Assembly (NCBI GenBank): GCA_963989385.1
Contig: OZ022499.1
Location: 37,138,866-37,202,865, forward strand
Direction of reading: 5' to 3'
Source: Ctena decussata
Lineage: Eukaryota > Mollusca > Bivalvia > Lucinida > Lucinidae
DNA: 64,000 bases
Shown here: positions 46,690 through 57,249 of the stretch, piece after piece
Layout: the number at the start of each line of letters is the position of its first letter
Position numbering within the stretch: position 1 is the stretch's first letter
Notes under the pieces: generated by a model
The model's database searches: none
Told to the model about the DNA's origin: nothing
What the model saw: the letters and a program-made list of their open reading frames with translations, nothing else
Program-made: the position numbers and the translations under genes

Positions 46690-47305
46690 TAGTCAGGTAG
46701 GTAGGTTAGTATGTGGATAGATAGACAGGTAGACATGCAGATAGTGAAACAGGGTAGACAGATATGTAGCTAGGTGATACAGGCAGGTCTGTAAGTAGGT
46801 AGGTTATGTAATAAGGGGCTACGGAGGTAGGTAAGTATATGTATGTATGTATGTATGTATGTTTGTATGTATGTATGTATGTAAATCACAATTGTTAATT
46901 TAGAAGTCGACCGACAGAAATACGATATGTTTGAGCTTAGAGACTGTTTTGAAGCTGTGGTTGAGACAGCAGTAGCCGCTTTGAGAGAGTCCAGCCTGGC
47001 GGCCCTGTAAACCAGTCCGTCCCCCTTTAGAAGCCAACACTATCTCAACCAACTCTCCAACTAACAGTTTCCGCTCCCTCTCCTTTTTTTTTTTTTTTTT
47101 TAATTTATACTTATTTTTTTAATACAATGAAATACAATACATAGCTCATATTAGGCTTCTAAGGTGCTCCGGTGCAGGCGGTAGACAGCTACAAGAAGAA
47201 CACGTTTTATTTTTTTAAAGCTTTAACTTATATATTGGTTCTCATTTCTTTGGGTTGACTCATGAGCGCAGGGAACCAGCTCTAAATATAGCATATATAT
47301 ATATA
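46690..47305. repeat. Low-complexity spacer with (GTAT)n, poly-T and (TA)n
   Basis: TAGGTAGGTAG-like words at 46690-46830, (GTAT)n at 46833-46880, a T18 run at 47083-47101 and (TA)n at 47292-47307. No gene seen. Confidence 0.75.
46833..46880 (+). repeat. (GTAT)n microsatellite
   Basis: About twelve GTAT units with one GTTT interruption. Confidence 0.95.
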
Positions 47306-48236
47306 TACACTGAACAAAATTAAAAACTTGACGGTTTTTATTTCTCAATTCCGGCCAATCTAGCAAAATTGTAATGTATATATGGATGTTCTCGAGTTGG
47401 ACAGACATCTGATTACTTAAATCATGAAAAATTATTGGTAAATGTTTGTCCTGTCCGGAGTTATCTAACTTATTCCTACTTTATTAATTCAGAAAAGAAC
47501 TTTAATTTGCGCATGCGCAGAAGAAAGTTCTTTTGTACGCAATATACAGTAGTTCCAGTATGCATAGAAAACACTTTAAACGCTTATGGTAATTGTAACC
47601 ACAACCTGAAAATAACGTTTAAAGTTTCAAAACTTTCAGATTACCTCCCTTTGAATTAAACATATAGAGATTTATGAAATGCCGTATCTTCTATACCAAT
47701 GCGTCTTTTTCGTTATTTTCTTCGTGATTAGTTTGCTTGTCTTGCAAACTTAATGTGTTTATTACTAAATTTATTTGAAAGCCATTTCTAAAACTGCCAT
47801 AAAGACTCAAATGTGTAATGGGGATTCCATTGAAACTGAATTTCTGACTTCATAATGGCGTGGACTGAGGTTTTTCGTCTGGTCCTTACGGCCTTCTAGT
47901 CGACCTTGCATCGGCATAAGTTTAGCTTATGAGTCCATACAGATTGGATTTAATAACGGCAAAGCGTTGCCAACAGATTTTTTTCATTTAAGCAGACTTC
48001 GACGATTTAAAATTTAGTATTTTTTTTGGTTTTGAGCATAGAAAACAGAAAAGTACCCTTGTGACGTTTACAATAGCTTCAATTTTGCTGTATCTGTGGA
48101 ATCTTGAAATTTGTGTGATTATGATATGACAGAATAATTACATTTTCTGAAACTAAAAGAATTTTTATGTCTCACTATTTCCCGACTACCGTAGGATGAA
48201 AAATAGCGACTGTCAAGTTTTTATTTTTGCTAAGTA
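47306..48236 (-). mobile_element. TIR element of about 930 bp (right copy, inverted)
   Basis: It starts TACACTGAACAAAATTAAAA and ends TTGCTAAGTA, the inverted counterpart of 42579-44938. It contains GCGCATGCGCAGAAGAAAG and AATTCAAAGGG-complement words in the same relative order. It is uninterrupted and gives the pre-insertion state of the left copy. Confidence 0.78.
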
Positions 48237-48449
48237 TAGCATATAGCATTTTTGACTTTTAGATGTTTTGATGACATTTGCTTCACTTCTTTTCGAGTAA
48301 TCAAAGAGACATGATTTGGCATCTGATCCATGAAGAAATGTAACCTCGACTGACCATCCAAATCTTGTGTAGGACAAACCTTTTCAATATGCTGTATCTT
48401 GGAGCAAAGTTTAATAAATTTACTTAAATAGCATTTAAATAATTGCCAA

Positions 48450-49240
48450 AACAAGATTTGACCTATGGCACTTGATTGTGACCTTGACCTTGATCGTGTG
48501 AATCAAAATTTTATAAAGAACTTACTTTATTTTGGTTTACCTTTCCGTGAAATTTGATTAAATTTACTTTAGTCAAGACCTGTGACATTTGACTGTGACT
48601 TTGATCTTGATCATTGGAATCAAAATTTTGTGCACTGCACAGCTGCTTATTTTGGTTTCCTTTCTGTAAAATTTGACTGAATTCGCTTCAGCGTTTTTTG
48701 AGATATTGTGGACACACAATCTGTAAGGAAAAACCTATAACCTTTGATTGTGACCTGAAGCTTGGTCGTGGGAACCTAAATTTTGTGCGCGACAACCGGC
48801 AACGGTTCTCCTTTCTCTGAAATTGATTAAATTCGCTTGAGCGGTTTATGAGTTTTTGCGGATACACGATTTGTAAGTGGCAAACCTATGACCTTTGATT
48901 GTGACCTTGACTTTAGTCGTGGGAATCTAAATTTTGTGCGCGACCCACCTTCTTATTGTTGTTTATTTTTCTATGAAGTTTGTTTAATTTCGCTTCAGCG
49001 CTTTATGAGTTATTTTGGATACACGATTTGTAAGTGACAAACCTATGACCTTTGATTGTGACCTTGACCTTGGTCGTGGGAACCAAAATTTTGTGAGCAA
49101 CACACCTTTTTATTGTGGTTTACCTTCTGTGAAGTTTGACGAAATTCGCCTCAGCGGTTTATGAGTTATTGCGAACACACGATTTGTAACGAACGGACGG
49201 TGCGATTCTTATATGCCACCCGAGGTACCTTCGGGGGCAT
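48450..49240 (+). repeat. About four tandem units rich in TGACCTTGACCTT
   Basis: Units of 165-180 bp share GTGACCTTGACCTTGGTCGT, GGGAA(T/C)C(T/A)AAATTTTGTG and CAGCGGTTTATGAGTTATT. They form the right part of the ATGCCCCCGAAGG element. Confidence 0.75.
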
Positions 49241-49307
49241 AAAAAAGAGGAAAATAAACAATACTAAATTAAGTTATAAAACACATGCAAACCTATGGTT
49301 ACCTTAC

Positions 49308-49748
49308 CTTCTTCATGAAGGCTTGTCAATCTCGTGATAGTTTGGCCCTGTGCCTCTCCTCTACTATAATTTCCTCTAAAACCTTCCACAAGAATATGTG
49401 AGCCGCATAAGTTTATGTGAAATTTAATGTTTATTCCATACAAACCGGATATAGGATATACAGGTTTATTATTATTACAATAATGAACCACACTGACCCC
49501 ATTTGATATTTCCAAATTTGTACCTGTTCCACACCCTATGTCAAAGTCGATAATTTGAAGAATGACCACTTCACCGAAATGGGCCACAATTTGCCAAGAG
49601 CTAAATTCGATTTCGTCGAACAGCCATCCCAGAAAAGATGGAGAAACGATCTCAGCTTTCTTCTGTAAGCAATTTGATGGTAGTCTATACTCTATATCAC
49701 TCGCATCGTACACACCATGTCTGGTCCGGCTGAAGCACCGCGGAGTCT
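49308..49748 (-). CDS. Exon: CUB-like domain, possibly the same gene as the lectin exons
   Basis: Seen: acceptor TTATTGTTCCAG (from 49749), donor GTAAGG (49302-49307), 441 nt (147 codons), phase 1-1, open. The translation has CUB features: GEVVILQIIDFDIGCG, NLEISNG, then a Cys and GINIKFHINLC, ending VEGFRGNYS. A leading Cys pair (PRC and SNC) lies where CUB domains begin. CUB modules are extracellular beta-sandwiches in binding proteins and proteases. Strand and phase allow splicing to the lectin exon at 18744, which would give CUB-CTLD-LDLa-fibrinogen-like. The 30 kb gap is full of transposons, so a separate gene cannot be excluded. Confidence 0.75.
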
Positions 49749-49899
49749 CTGGAACAATAAAAACATTGTGTTCACCCATTTATGTCCAGTGGAACGCTCT
49801 GTTTTAATCAAACTTATGAGTCCATTTGTCAATTGATGGGTGTTATATTTAGTCTTTTTTACCCTTTTTATTTTATTAAAAGGAGAAATCACCACAATT

Positions 49900-50134
49900 G
49901 AGTCGCGACACGACAAAACCAACAAAGTGGTTGTGCGCCCAGCGCAGAATCAGATCAGCCTGGGTATCCGCCCAGTCTGATCAGAGTCTTTGCTAAGCGC
50001 ATGGAGGTAGCTTAGACCTTCAGCTGCCCTTTAAGTGCTTAGCAAAGATTCTGATCGGACTTGGTGGTTGCCCAGGCTGATCTGAGTGCGCACTGGGCCC
50101 ACAACAACATTGTTGGTTTTCTCGTGTCGCGGGT
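49900..50134. mobile_element. GAGCCGCGACACG hairpin element, copy 5
   Basis: The ends are GAGTCGCGACACGAC and TCGTGTCGCGGGTC, each with one change from the consensus. It lies about 150 bp from the CUB exon acceptor and just left of the 6.7 kb inverted repeat. Confidence 0.82.
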
Positions 50135-50925
50135 CATATGTCTTATGCAAATAGCGTAGACCAGGAGCAGACGCCACGTGTTTTTGCGGCGTCTGGAGTT
50201 GGTCTGCACTGATGTCTATGTCTTATTTATGGGACGCTAGGTATTAAGAGCCATTCTCTGTAACCACTTAAAAAGTCGCGCCACGCATAGTCATCGATTT
50301 TGCTCAAACTTTCCTTATATACTTATTGTGACACCAAAACAAGAAAACCATGTCGATTTCATTCCTACATGTGCCCGTTGCCATGGCAACGGCTGTTGAA
50401 TATTTGTCAGAAATTGAGGTAAAATTTGTACCAAAATAGAGATATTTCTAATAAATTTATGTATTAGAAAAATAATGACATACCCTGAATGCTTCTCATA
50501 TGTAAATGTCTTGTTCACCTTGAGTCGACACCAAAACTTTGAATTGTATTTGGAAAGCTTGTAATGTCATCAGGCTTGGGCCAAGTGGGTGGGGGTAGTG
50601 CTATATTGGGAAATACTATTTTAAGACAGTTTTAAGGTTATTTGTAGAATTCTTGCAGCCATACCGGCATATGTGTGCAGCTTCATCTAACAAAGCAACA
50701 TTCCAAGAATAAGTTTCTGGAAAAACATGCCTGGGAAAGTATACTTCCTGAAGCGTTACCATAGCAACAATAAGTGGACCGTCGCAAAAATCCAAAATGT
50801 AGGGTAATAATACTTATAATGTCAAATCATCATATCTTATAAATATATGTGTTCCTAAATTTTTAAATACTCTTAATAGTAAATTGGTCTTTTATAAAAT
50901 ATCAACTTATTGCTAGTTTCTCTGT

Positions 50926-51813
50926 TCAAGGTCAAGGTCAAGGTCACAGAAGCACGAAAAGATGGCTAAAATGCGTTTTTTCCTTATACTTTTGTGTTCT
51001 CTAGCAACAACATATTGCAGCATTGTCTTTGTACTTGGAGTAAATTCAGTGAATGACAACAACTTTCAAATACACATATAGATGGCTTTCTCCAGAAACA
51101 GCCAAGGTCAAGGTCAAGGTCACAAATACAAGAAAAATGCTAAAAATGCTCATTTGTGTAAATATTTTTTTCCTGTATCAACAGTAAATTTATATAACGT
51201 CTTTCTACTCGGCCTTTATTCAGTATATATAAATAGCTTTCAAATGCACATAGTTTGTTTTCTCCAGTAACCTCCAAGGTCAAGGTCAAGGTCACAAAAA
51301 CAAGAAAAATGCTAAAAATGCACATTTTGTTCATATTTTATGTTCTGTATTAACAGTAGATACAGAAAATGTATTTGTACTTGGACTTAAGCTAATATAT
51401 CAAAAATAATTTTGTAAAGCACATATAGCTTGTTTCCTACAGTAGCTTCCAAGGTCAAGGTCAAGGTAAAAAACACAAGAAAAAAGCTAAAATGCACATT
51501 TTTCTCACATTTTATGTTCTTTATCAACACTTAATAGAGCAAATGTCTTTGTACTTGGCCTTTATTTACTTTATTTACTATAGCTTTGAAATGCACATAT
51601 AGCTTGTTTCTTCCATTAACCTACAATGTCAAGGTCAAGGTCACAAAAACGAGAAAAATGCTAAAATGCACCTTTCATTCATTTTTTGTGTTTCGTATCA
51701 ACAGAAAATACAGAATGTGTATTTATATTTTGTCTTTATTTAGAATATTACAATAGCTTTCAAATACATGTACAGTTCGTTTCCTCCAGAAACTTCCAAG
51801 GTCAAGGTCAAGG
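50926..51813 (+). repeat. Six tandem units with AAGGTCAAGGTCAAGGTCA (left arm)
   Basis: The word occurs at 50927, 51103, 51275, 51451, 51628 and 51797, spacing 170-177 bp. Units also share GAAAAATGCTAAAAATGC and TATCAACAGTA. Confidence 0.9.
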
Positions 51814-51929
51814 CCATAAGACAAGAAAAATGTTAAAAATGCCCCTTTTGTTAATATTTTGTGTTCGGTATCAAAATTAAAAGTAGAAAATGTATTTGTG
51901 CTTGGTCTTCATTTAGTATACATCTTCTC

Positions 51930-53388
51930 TTAAACGACAAGGCTTATTCTTACCAAATTTCATATCTAGCATCTATAGGCAGCGGAAATCAATAATACTG
52001 TTTTTATCCAAATCGCTTCAAAACTTTGGTTGCTATGGCAACTCACAGTTTCCATTGACTTGTATGGGAAAAATTGAAAATTTGCATTTATTGCTATTTC
52101 TCTGCAGATGATTTGACAAATCTTTTACGGAAATGTTCCTTGAGTAGCTCTCTATCAATAACATGAAATTTATGTTAATTGCACAATTTGGCTGGTTGCC
52201 ATGGAAACCGAATGGTTAAAAATAGAAAAAAGATATACAAACATCATCTCTGCATAAACTATGCAACCAATAAGGCTGAAACTTCACAGAAAGAGTTTTA
52301 GTACTTCCCTCTATAAAAGTACTGTTTTTCTTGGCAATTGCCTCAGCAGTTTGGTTGCTATGGCAGCTTAAAATTGCCATTGACATATAATGTGAAAATA
52401 ATGATTTGCATTTATTGCTATGTGGCTGCAGGTATTTCGACAAATTTTATAGATATGTTCCCAGAGAAGTCCTCAACCACCCTCATTCAATTTATGCAAA
52501 TTGCACTATTTGGCAGATGCCATTGCAACCAAATGGTTAAAAATAGAAAAGATATTAAAATATCATTTTTGCAGAAACAATGTGGCCAATAAAGCTCAAA
52601 CTTTACAGAAACTATTACAACACTATTTGGCTGATTGCCATTGCAACCAAATGGTTAAAAATAGAAAAGATATTAAAATATCATTTTTGCAGAAACAATG
52701 TGGCCAATAAAGCTCAAACTTTACAGAAAGGATCTTAGTACTAGCCTCTATAGATTTAGTGTTTTTCATGGGAATTGCTTCAACAGCTAGGTTGCTATGG
52801 TAACCTATAGCTGCCATTGACTATAATGGGAAAAATGGAAATTGGCATTTTTTTGCTAGTTTACTGCAGTTATTTGGATATTTTATCTACAGAAATGTTT
52901 CTTGAGTAGTCCTCTATGATTCATGTTAATTTTGTCCAAATCACTGAATTTGGTTTGTTGCCATGGCAACATAAAGGAAAAAAATTTGAAACAATATCCA
53001 AAAATCTTTCCCACAAAAACCATATAGGGGGATGAAGCTGATTCTCTGCATACATGTTTATGACATTAGCCACTACATAAATATTGTTCTTTTTTATTGT
53101 TGCTCACGTGGTTTCATTGCTATGGCATTTTGAATTTTCTATAGACTTGTATTGGGAAAAGTGCAAATTGGTATTTATTTCTGTGTTACTGCAATATTTA
53201 GGCATAAAGTTTTACAAACATGTTTTTATTGTAACTTCACCAATTTTGCTAATATTAACTAGGACAAGCATAACAACTCAGTCAAAGTTGAAATTAGGCC
53301 ATATTGTACAATTTACCTTTCAGTTACCTACCCCTGAGTGCTGAGGGTGAATGGACTCAGGTGAACTACAGAACCAATGGTCCTCCGG
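51930..53388 (-). mobile_element. GCTCACC-family element, inverted copy
   Basis: Read on the minus strand it starts GGACCATTGGTTCTGTAGTTC, shown as GACCATTGGTTCTGTAGTTC, as in the 8405 copy. Units share GGTTGCTATGGCAAC and AACTTTACAGAAA. A 120 bp stretch is directly duplicated (52500-52600 and 52621-52720, ATGGTTAAAAATAGAAAAGA). Confidence 0.7.
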
Positions 53389-53391
53389 TTA

Positions 53392-55213
53392 GCTCACCTG
53401 AGCCAGAGGCTTCAGGGGAGATTATAGTGTAGGTAGGGTTCGTTGTCCGTCCACAATTTCAAATGACCTCCTCTGAAACCCTGGGCCGATTGTAACCAAA
53501 TTTCATATGCAGGCTCCAGGAGTCTTAGGAACGATAATTTACTCAAACATCCTGGTCACATGACCAACATATGATAAAAACCCTTAAAATCATCACCAGA
53601 ACCAATAGGCAGATGGCCTTGAAACTTGGTATGGAGCATCGGGTAAGCGATTACTACCAAGATTCTTTAAATTATGACCTTGGGCTGATTTTGACTGTGT
53701 TTTACGGTAAGGTCAAATTTGCTTCCTTGTGCTTTTACATGGAAAATGCTAGAACATATGATATCTGGGAAACTGTTGAAGATTTTGGGCTAAAAATTGG
53801 TGTGTTCAGCCATCTTACTGAGTACATGAAGATTTATGAGTACAAGAGATCAAGATCATTCTTTCTCCCATGTTTCAACATTTTTAAACATCTCCTCAAA
53901 GGCCACTGGGCCAATTGTATCCAAATTTCACATAGAGACTCCAGGGGTTGATGGATAAAAGATTTGTTCAAACGGTCCAGGTCACATGACCAACATGGCT
54001 GCCACGCCCATATATGGTAAAAAGCTTCAAAAATCTTCTGCAAAACCAATAGACCAATGGCCTTGAAATTTGGTATGTAGCATAAAGTACTCAAGTACTA
54101 CCAATATTGTTCAAATGATGATCATAGGTTGACCAGGACCTTTCTTATGGCAAGGTCAAATATGTGGACAGGCTAGAACATAAGGTTTCATGGTAAGTTT
54201 TGAAGATTTTGGCCTAAAAATTGGTAAATGGTACATGAAAATTTATGAGTACAAAAAGTCAAGGTCATTCTTTGACCTTTGACCCAGGTCTCTTATATTT
54301 TGACATTTTGAAACATCATCTCAATAGCCACTGGGCCAATTGTAAACAAAATTCATTTGTGACTCTCCAGGGCTTGGGAGAACAAAAACTTGTTCAAATG
54401 ATCCAGGTCACATAATCAACACGGCCACCATGCCCATATATGGCAAAGACCTTTAAAAAAATCTTCGTAAGAACCAATTGACCAATGACCTTCAAACTTG
54501 ATAAGTAGCATCGGGTACTCAAGTTCTTCCAAGGTTGTTCAAATTATGACCTTTAATTGACCTTGTCCTTTTCTACAGCAAGTTCAAATATGGGAAAATG
54601 CTAGAACATAGATTTATTGGAAATTTTCAAGATTTTGGCCCAAAAGTTGGTATATACACTAATCTTAATGAGGTCATGAAGAATTATGAGTACAAGAGGT
54701 CAATGTCAGTTTTTGACTAGTGACCCAGGTCTTTCATATTTGACATTTTCAAACATTACCTCAAAAGCCAAATTTCAACCAATTTTCATATAGAGTCTCC
54801 AGGGATTGAGGGAATGAAAATTTGTCCAAACGGTCCAGGTCACATGATGAACAGGGCCGCCATACCCATTTATCATATAAAACTTTAATACTTTTTTCTC
54901 AAGAACCAATCGACCGATGAAACTTGGTAAGTCGCACAGAGTACTGGAGTATTACCAATACTGTTCAAATAATGACCTTTGGTTTACCTTGACCTTTTCT
55001 GCTGCATGGTCAAATATGGAAAATGGTAGAACATAAGATTTCATGGAAAATTATGAAGATTTTGCCTAAAATGGTATATATGGTGTCTTTATGAGTCATG
55101 GTCATTCTTTGACTTTTGACCCAAGACTCATATTTTGACAATTTCAGACATAAGTAAGAGCCACTTGGCCAATTGCTTAGGTGAGTGATTCAGGGCCTCA
55201 TGGCCTCTTGTTT
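53392..55213 (-). mobile_element. GCTCACC-family element, second inverted copy, back to back with the first
   Basis: The right-end motif TTAGCTCACCTGAGCC is at 53392 and the other end, CTTAGGTGAGTGATTCAGGG plus CCTCATGGCCTCTTGT, is near 55176-55213. Four units of about 420 bp share CCAGGTCACATGACCAACA and AACCAATAGACCAATGGCC. The 126-codon frame at 53571 is repeat translation. Confidence 0.75.
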
Positions 55214-55380
55214 CTGTGTCCTTGACCTCACCCTTTGGAGCCACTGAAAGAAAGTTGTTTGTTTGAAAGCTGTAATATACTAAATAAAGACCAACTACAA
55301 AGACATTGCTGCAACGTATTGTTGATATAGGACACAAATACCAAATTTCTTTGCTTTTTAGCATTTTTGCTTGTTTTGTG

Positions 55381-56271
55381 ACCTTGACCTTGACCTTTGA
55401 GTTTATTAAAGGAAACTAGCTGTATGTGTATTTAAAAGCTATCGTAATATAGTAGATAAAGACTCGGTACAAAGACATTTCTGCAATATATTTTGATACA
55501 GAACATAAAAAAGAGAAAAAATATGCACTTTTAGCATTTTTTTCCTTCTTTCTCTGACCTTGACCTTGAGATTGACCTTAGAGGCTACTGAAGTAAAGTT
55601 GTTTGTTTGGAAGCTTTTGTAACGTATTAAATGTATGCAAATTGCAAAGGCACTGTTGCAGTATACTGTTGATGTATGACACAAAATTTTGCAAATATGT
55701 GCATTTTTAGCATTTTTTCTTGTTTTATGACCTTCACATTGACCTTGGAGGTTCCTGATTGAAACAAGCTATATGTGTATTTGAAAGTTATTGTAATGTG
55801 TTAGATAAAGACCAGGTACAAAGACATTGCTGCAATAAATTGTTGATACAGAACACAAAATATGATAAAAATATGCACTTTTAGTATTTTTCTTGTTTCT
55901 GTGACCTTGACCTTGACCTTGAACTTGGATGCTTCTGGAGGAAAGTTGGTTGTTTGAAAGCTTTTGTTATATATTAAATAAATTCCAACTAGAAAGACAT
56001 TGCTGCAATTTATTGTTCATATAGGACACAAAATGTTTAAAAAATATGCATTTGTAGCATTTGTTCTTGTTTGTGTGACCTTGACCTTGACCTTGTAGCT
56101 TCCTGAGTAAACCCAACTATATGTGTATTTGAAAGCTTCTGTAATATGTCAGATAATGACCAGGTTCAAAGCCATTGCTGCAATATATGGTTGATACAGA
56201 ATACATAATATGCAAAAAAATATGCATTTTTAGCAGTTTTTATTGTTTTTGTGACCTTGACCTTGACCTTG
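55381..56271 (-). repeat. Six tandem units with TGACCTTGACCTTGACCTT (right arm)
   Basis: The word recurs at about 55379, 55556, 55729, 55900, 56077 and 56252, spacing about 174 bp, in the opposite orientation to the left-arm array. Confidence 0.88.
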
Positions 56272-57009
56272 ATAAGAGAAACCAACAAAATGTCCATAGT
56301 TAATAGAAGATAAATACATTGTAAAATGATTTTCAAAATTAAGAAACAAATATGATCATAAACTATGATGATTTGACATTACAAGGACTGTACCCCTAAG
56401 AACTTGCATTTTGCAACGGTACACTTATTGTTGCTATGGTAACGCTTCAGGAAGTATACTTTCCCAGGCATGTTTTTCCAGAAACATATTTACAGAACAC
56501 TGTTTTGTAGGAGGACGGTGCACACATGTATTGACGAGGCCGCAAGAACTCTGGAAATGTCTTTAAAGATGTATGAAATTGGATTTTTGCCGTATATGGA
56601 AACCCCCACCCACTTTGCTTGAGCCTGATGACAACAGAGGTGTTCCGAATATTTTTTTAATTTCTTTTTTAAAGTAAGTGTGAACAAGTTAATTGTAGGT
56701 GGAAAGAAATTAGAGCCTGTCATGCATTTGAAAATAAATATATTTGTTGAAAAATTGCCCATTTTAGGACATTTTTTAGCACATTTTTTCCCAAAATGTT
56801 TAGATGTTGTTGCCATGGCAACGGGCATGCTTTGGAATGAAACTGATGTTGTTTTCTCATTTTTGTGTCACAATAAGTAATATAGGCAAGTTTGAGCAAA
56901 ATCGGTGACTATGCGTGCCACGGCCCTATGTAAAAATTTAAGTCATTACAGAGAATGGCTCTTAATGAGTTAAAAGATGTTCAAGAAAACATTTAAATTT
57001 TGTATAATT

Positions 57010-57245
57010 GAGCCGCGACACGACAAAACCAACAATGTGGTTGTGCGCCCAGTGCAGACTCAGATCAGCCTGGACATCCGCTCAGATTGAGCAGACTCAT
57101 CCTTAAGTGCTGAAAAGGTAGCTAATGGTCTAAGCTATCTCTATGCGGACAGCGAAGACTCTGATCAGACTGGGCGGATGCCCAGGCTGATCTGAGTCTG
57201 CGCTGGGCGCACATCCACATTGTTGGTTTTGTCGTGTCGCGGCTC
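57010..57245. mobile_element. GAGCCGCGACACG hairpin element, copy 6
   Basis: The ends are GAGCCGCGACACGAC and GTCGTGTCGCGGCTC. It stands about 45 bp right of the inverted-repeat element, mirroring copy 5 on its left. Confidence 0.87.
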
Positions 57246-57249
57246 ATAT

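Larger units (their letters stand above)
41987..49240 (+). mobile_element. ATGCCCCCGAAGG-ended element, interrupted by nested elements
   Basis: The left end ATGCCCCCGAAGG and the right end CCTTCGGGGGCAT are an inverted pair. The left part (to about 42578) and the right part (from about 48237) both carry TGACCTTGACCTT(T)GG words and units of about 170 bp with CCTATGACCTTTGATTGTGA. All sequence between is later insertion. Confidence 0.65.
50243..56966. mobile_element. 6.7 kb inverted-repeat element, arms about 1.7 kb
   Basis: The outer ends ATTAAGAGCCATTCTCTGTA and TACAGAGAATGGCTCTTAAT are inverted. Going inward both arms share CCACGCATAGTCA, GTTGCCATGGCAACGG, AAACATGCCTGGGAAAGTAT and TTACCATAGCAACAATAAGT, then six units of about 174 bp with AAGGTCAAGGTCAAGGTCAC. 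The left arm is 50243 to about 51925, the right arm about 55214-56966. The centre holds two GCTCACC-family elements. Confidence 0.82.

Noticed and set aside
53571..53951. 126-codon plus-strand frame
   Set aside because: It covers one unit of a GCTCACC-family element; other units of the same repeat are not open in the same way and no domain is visible.
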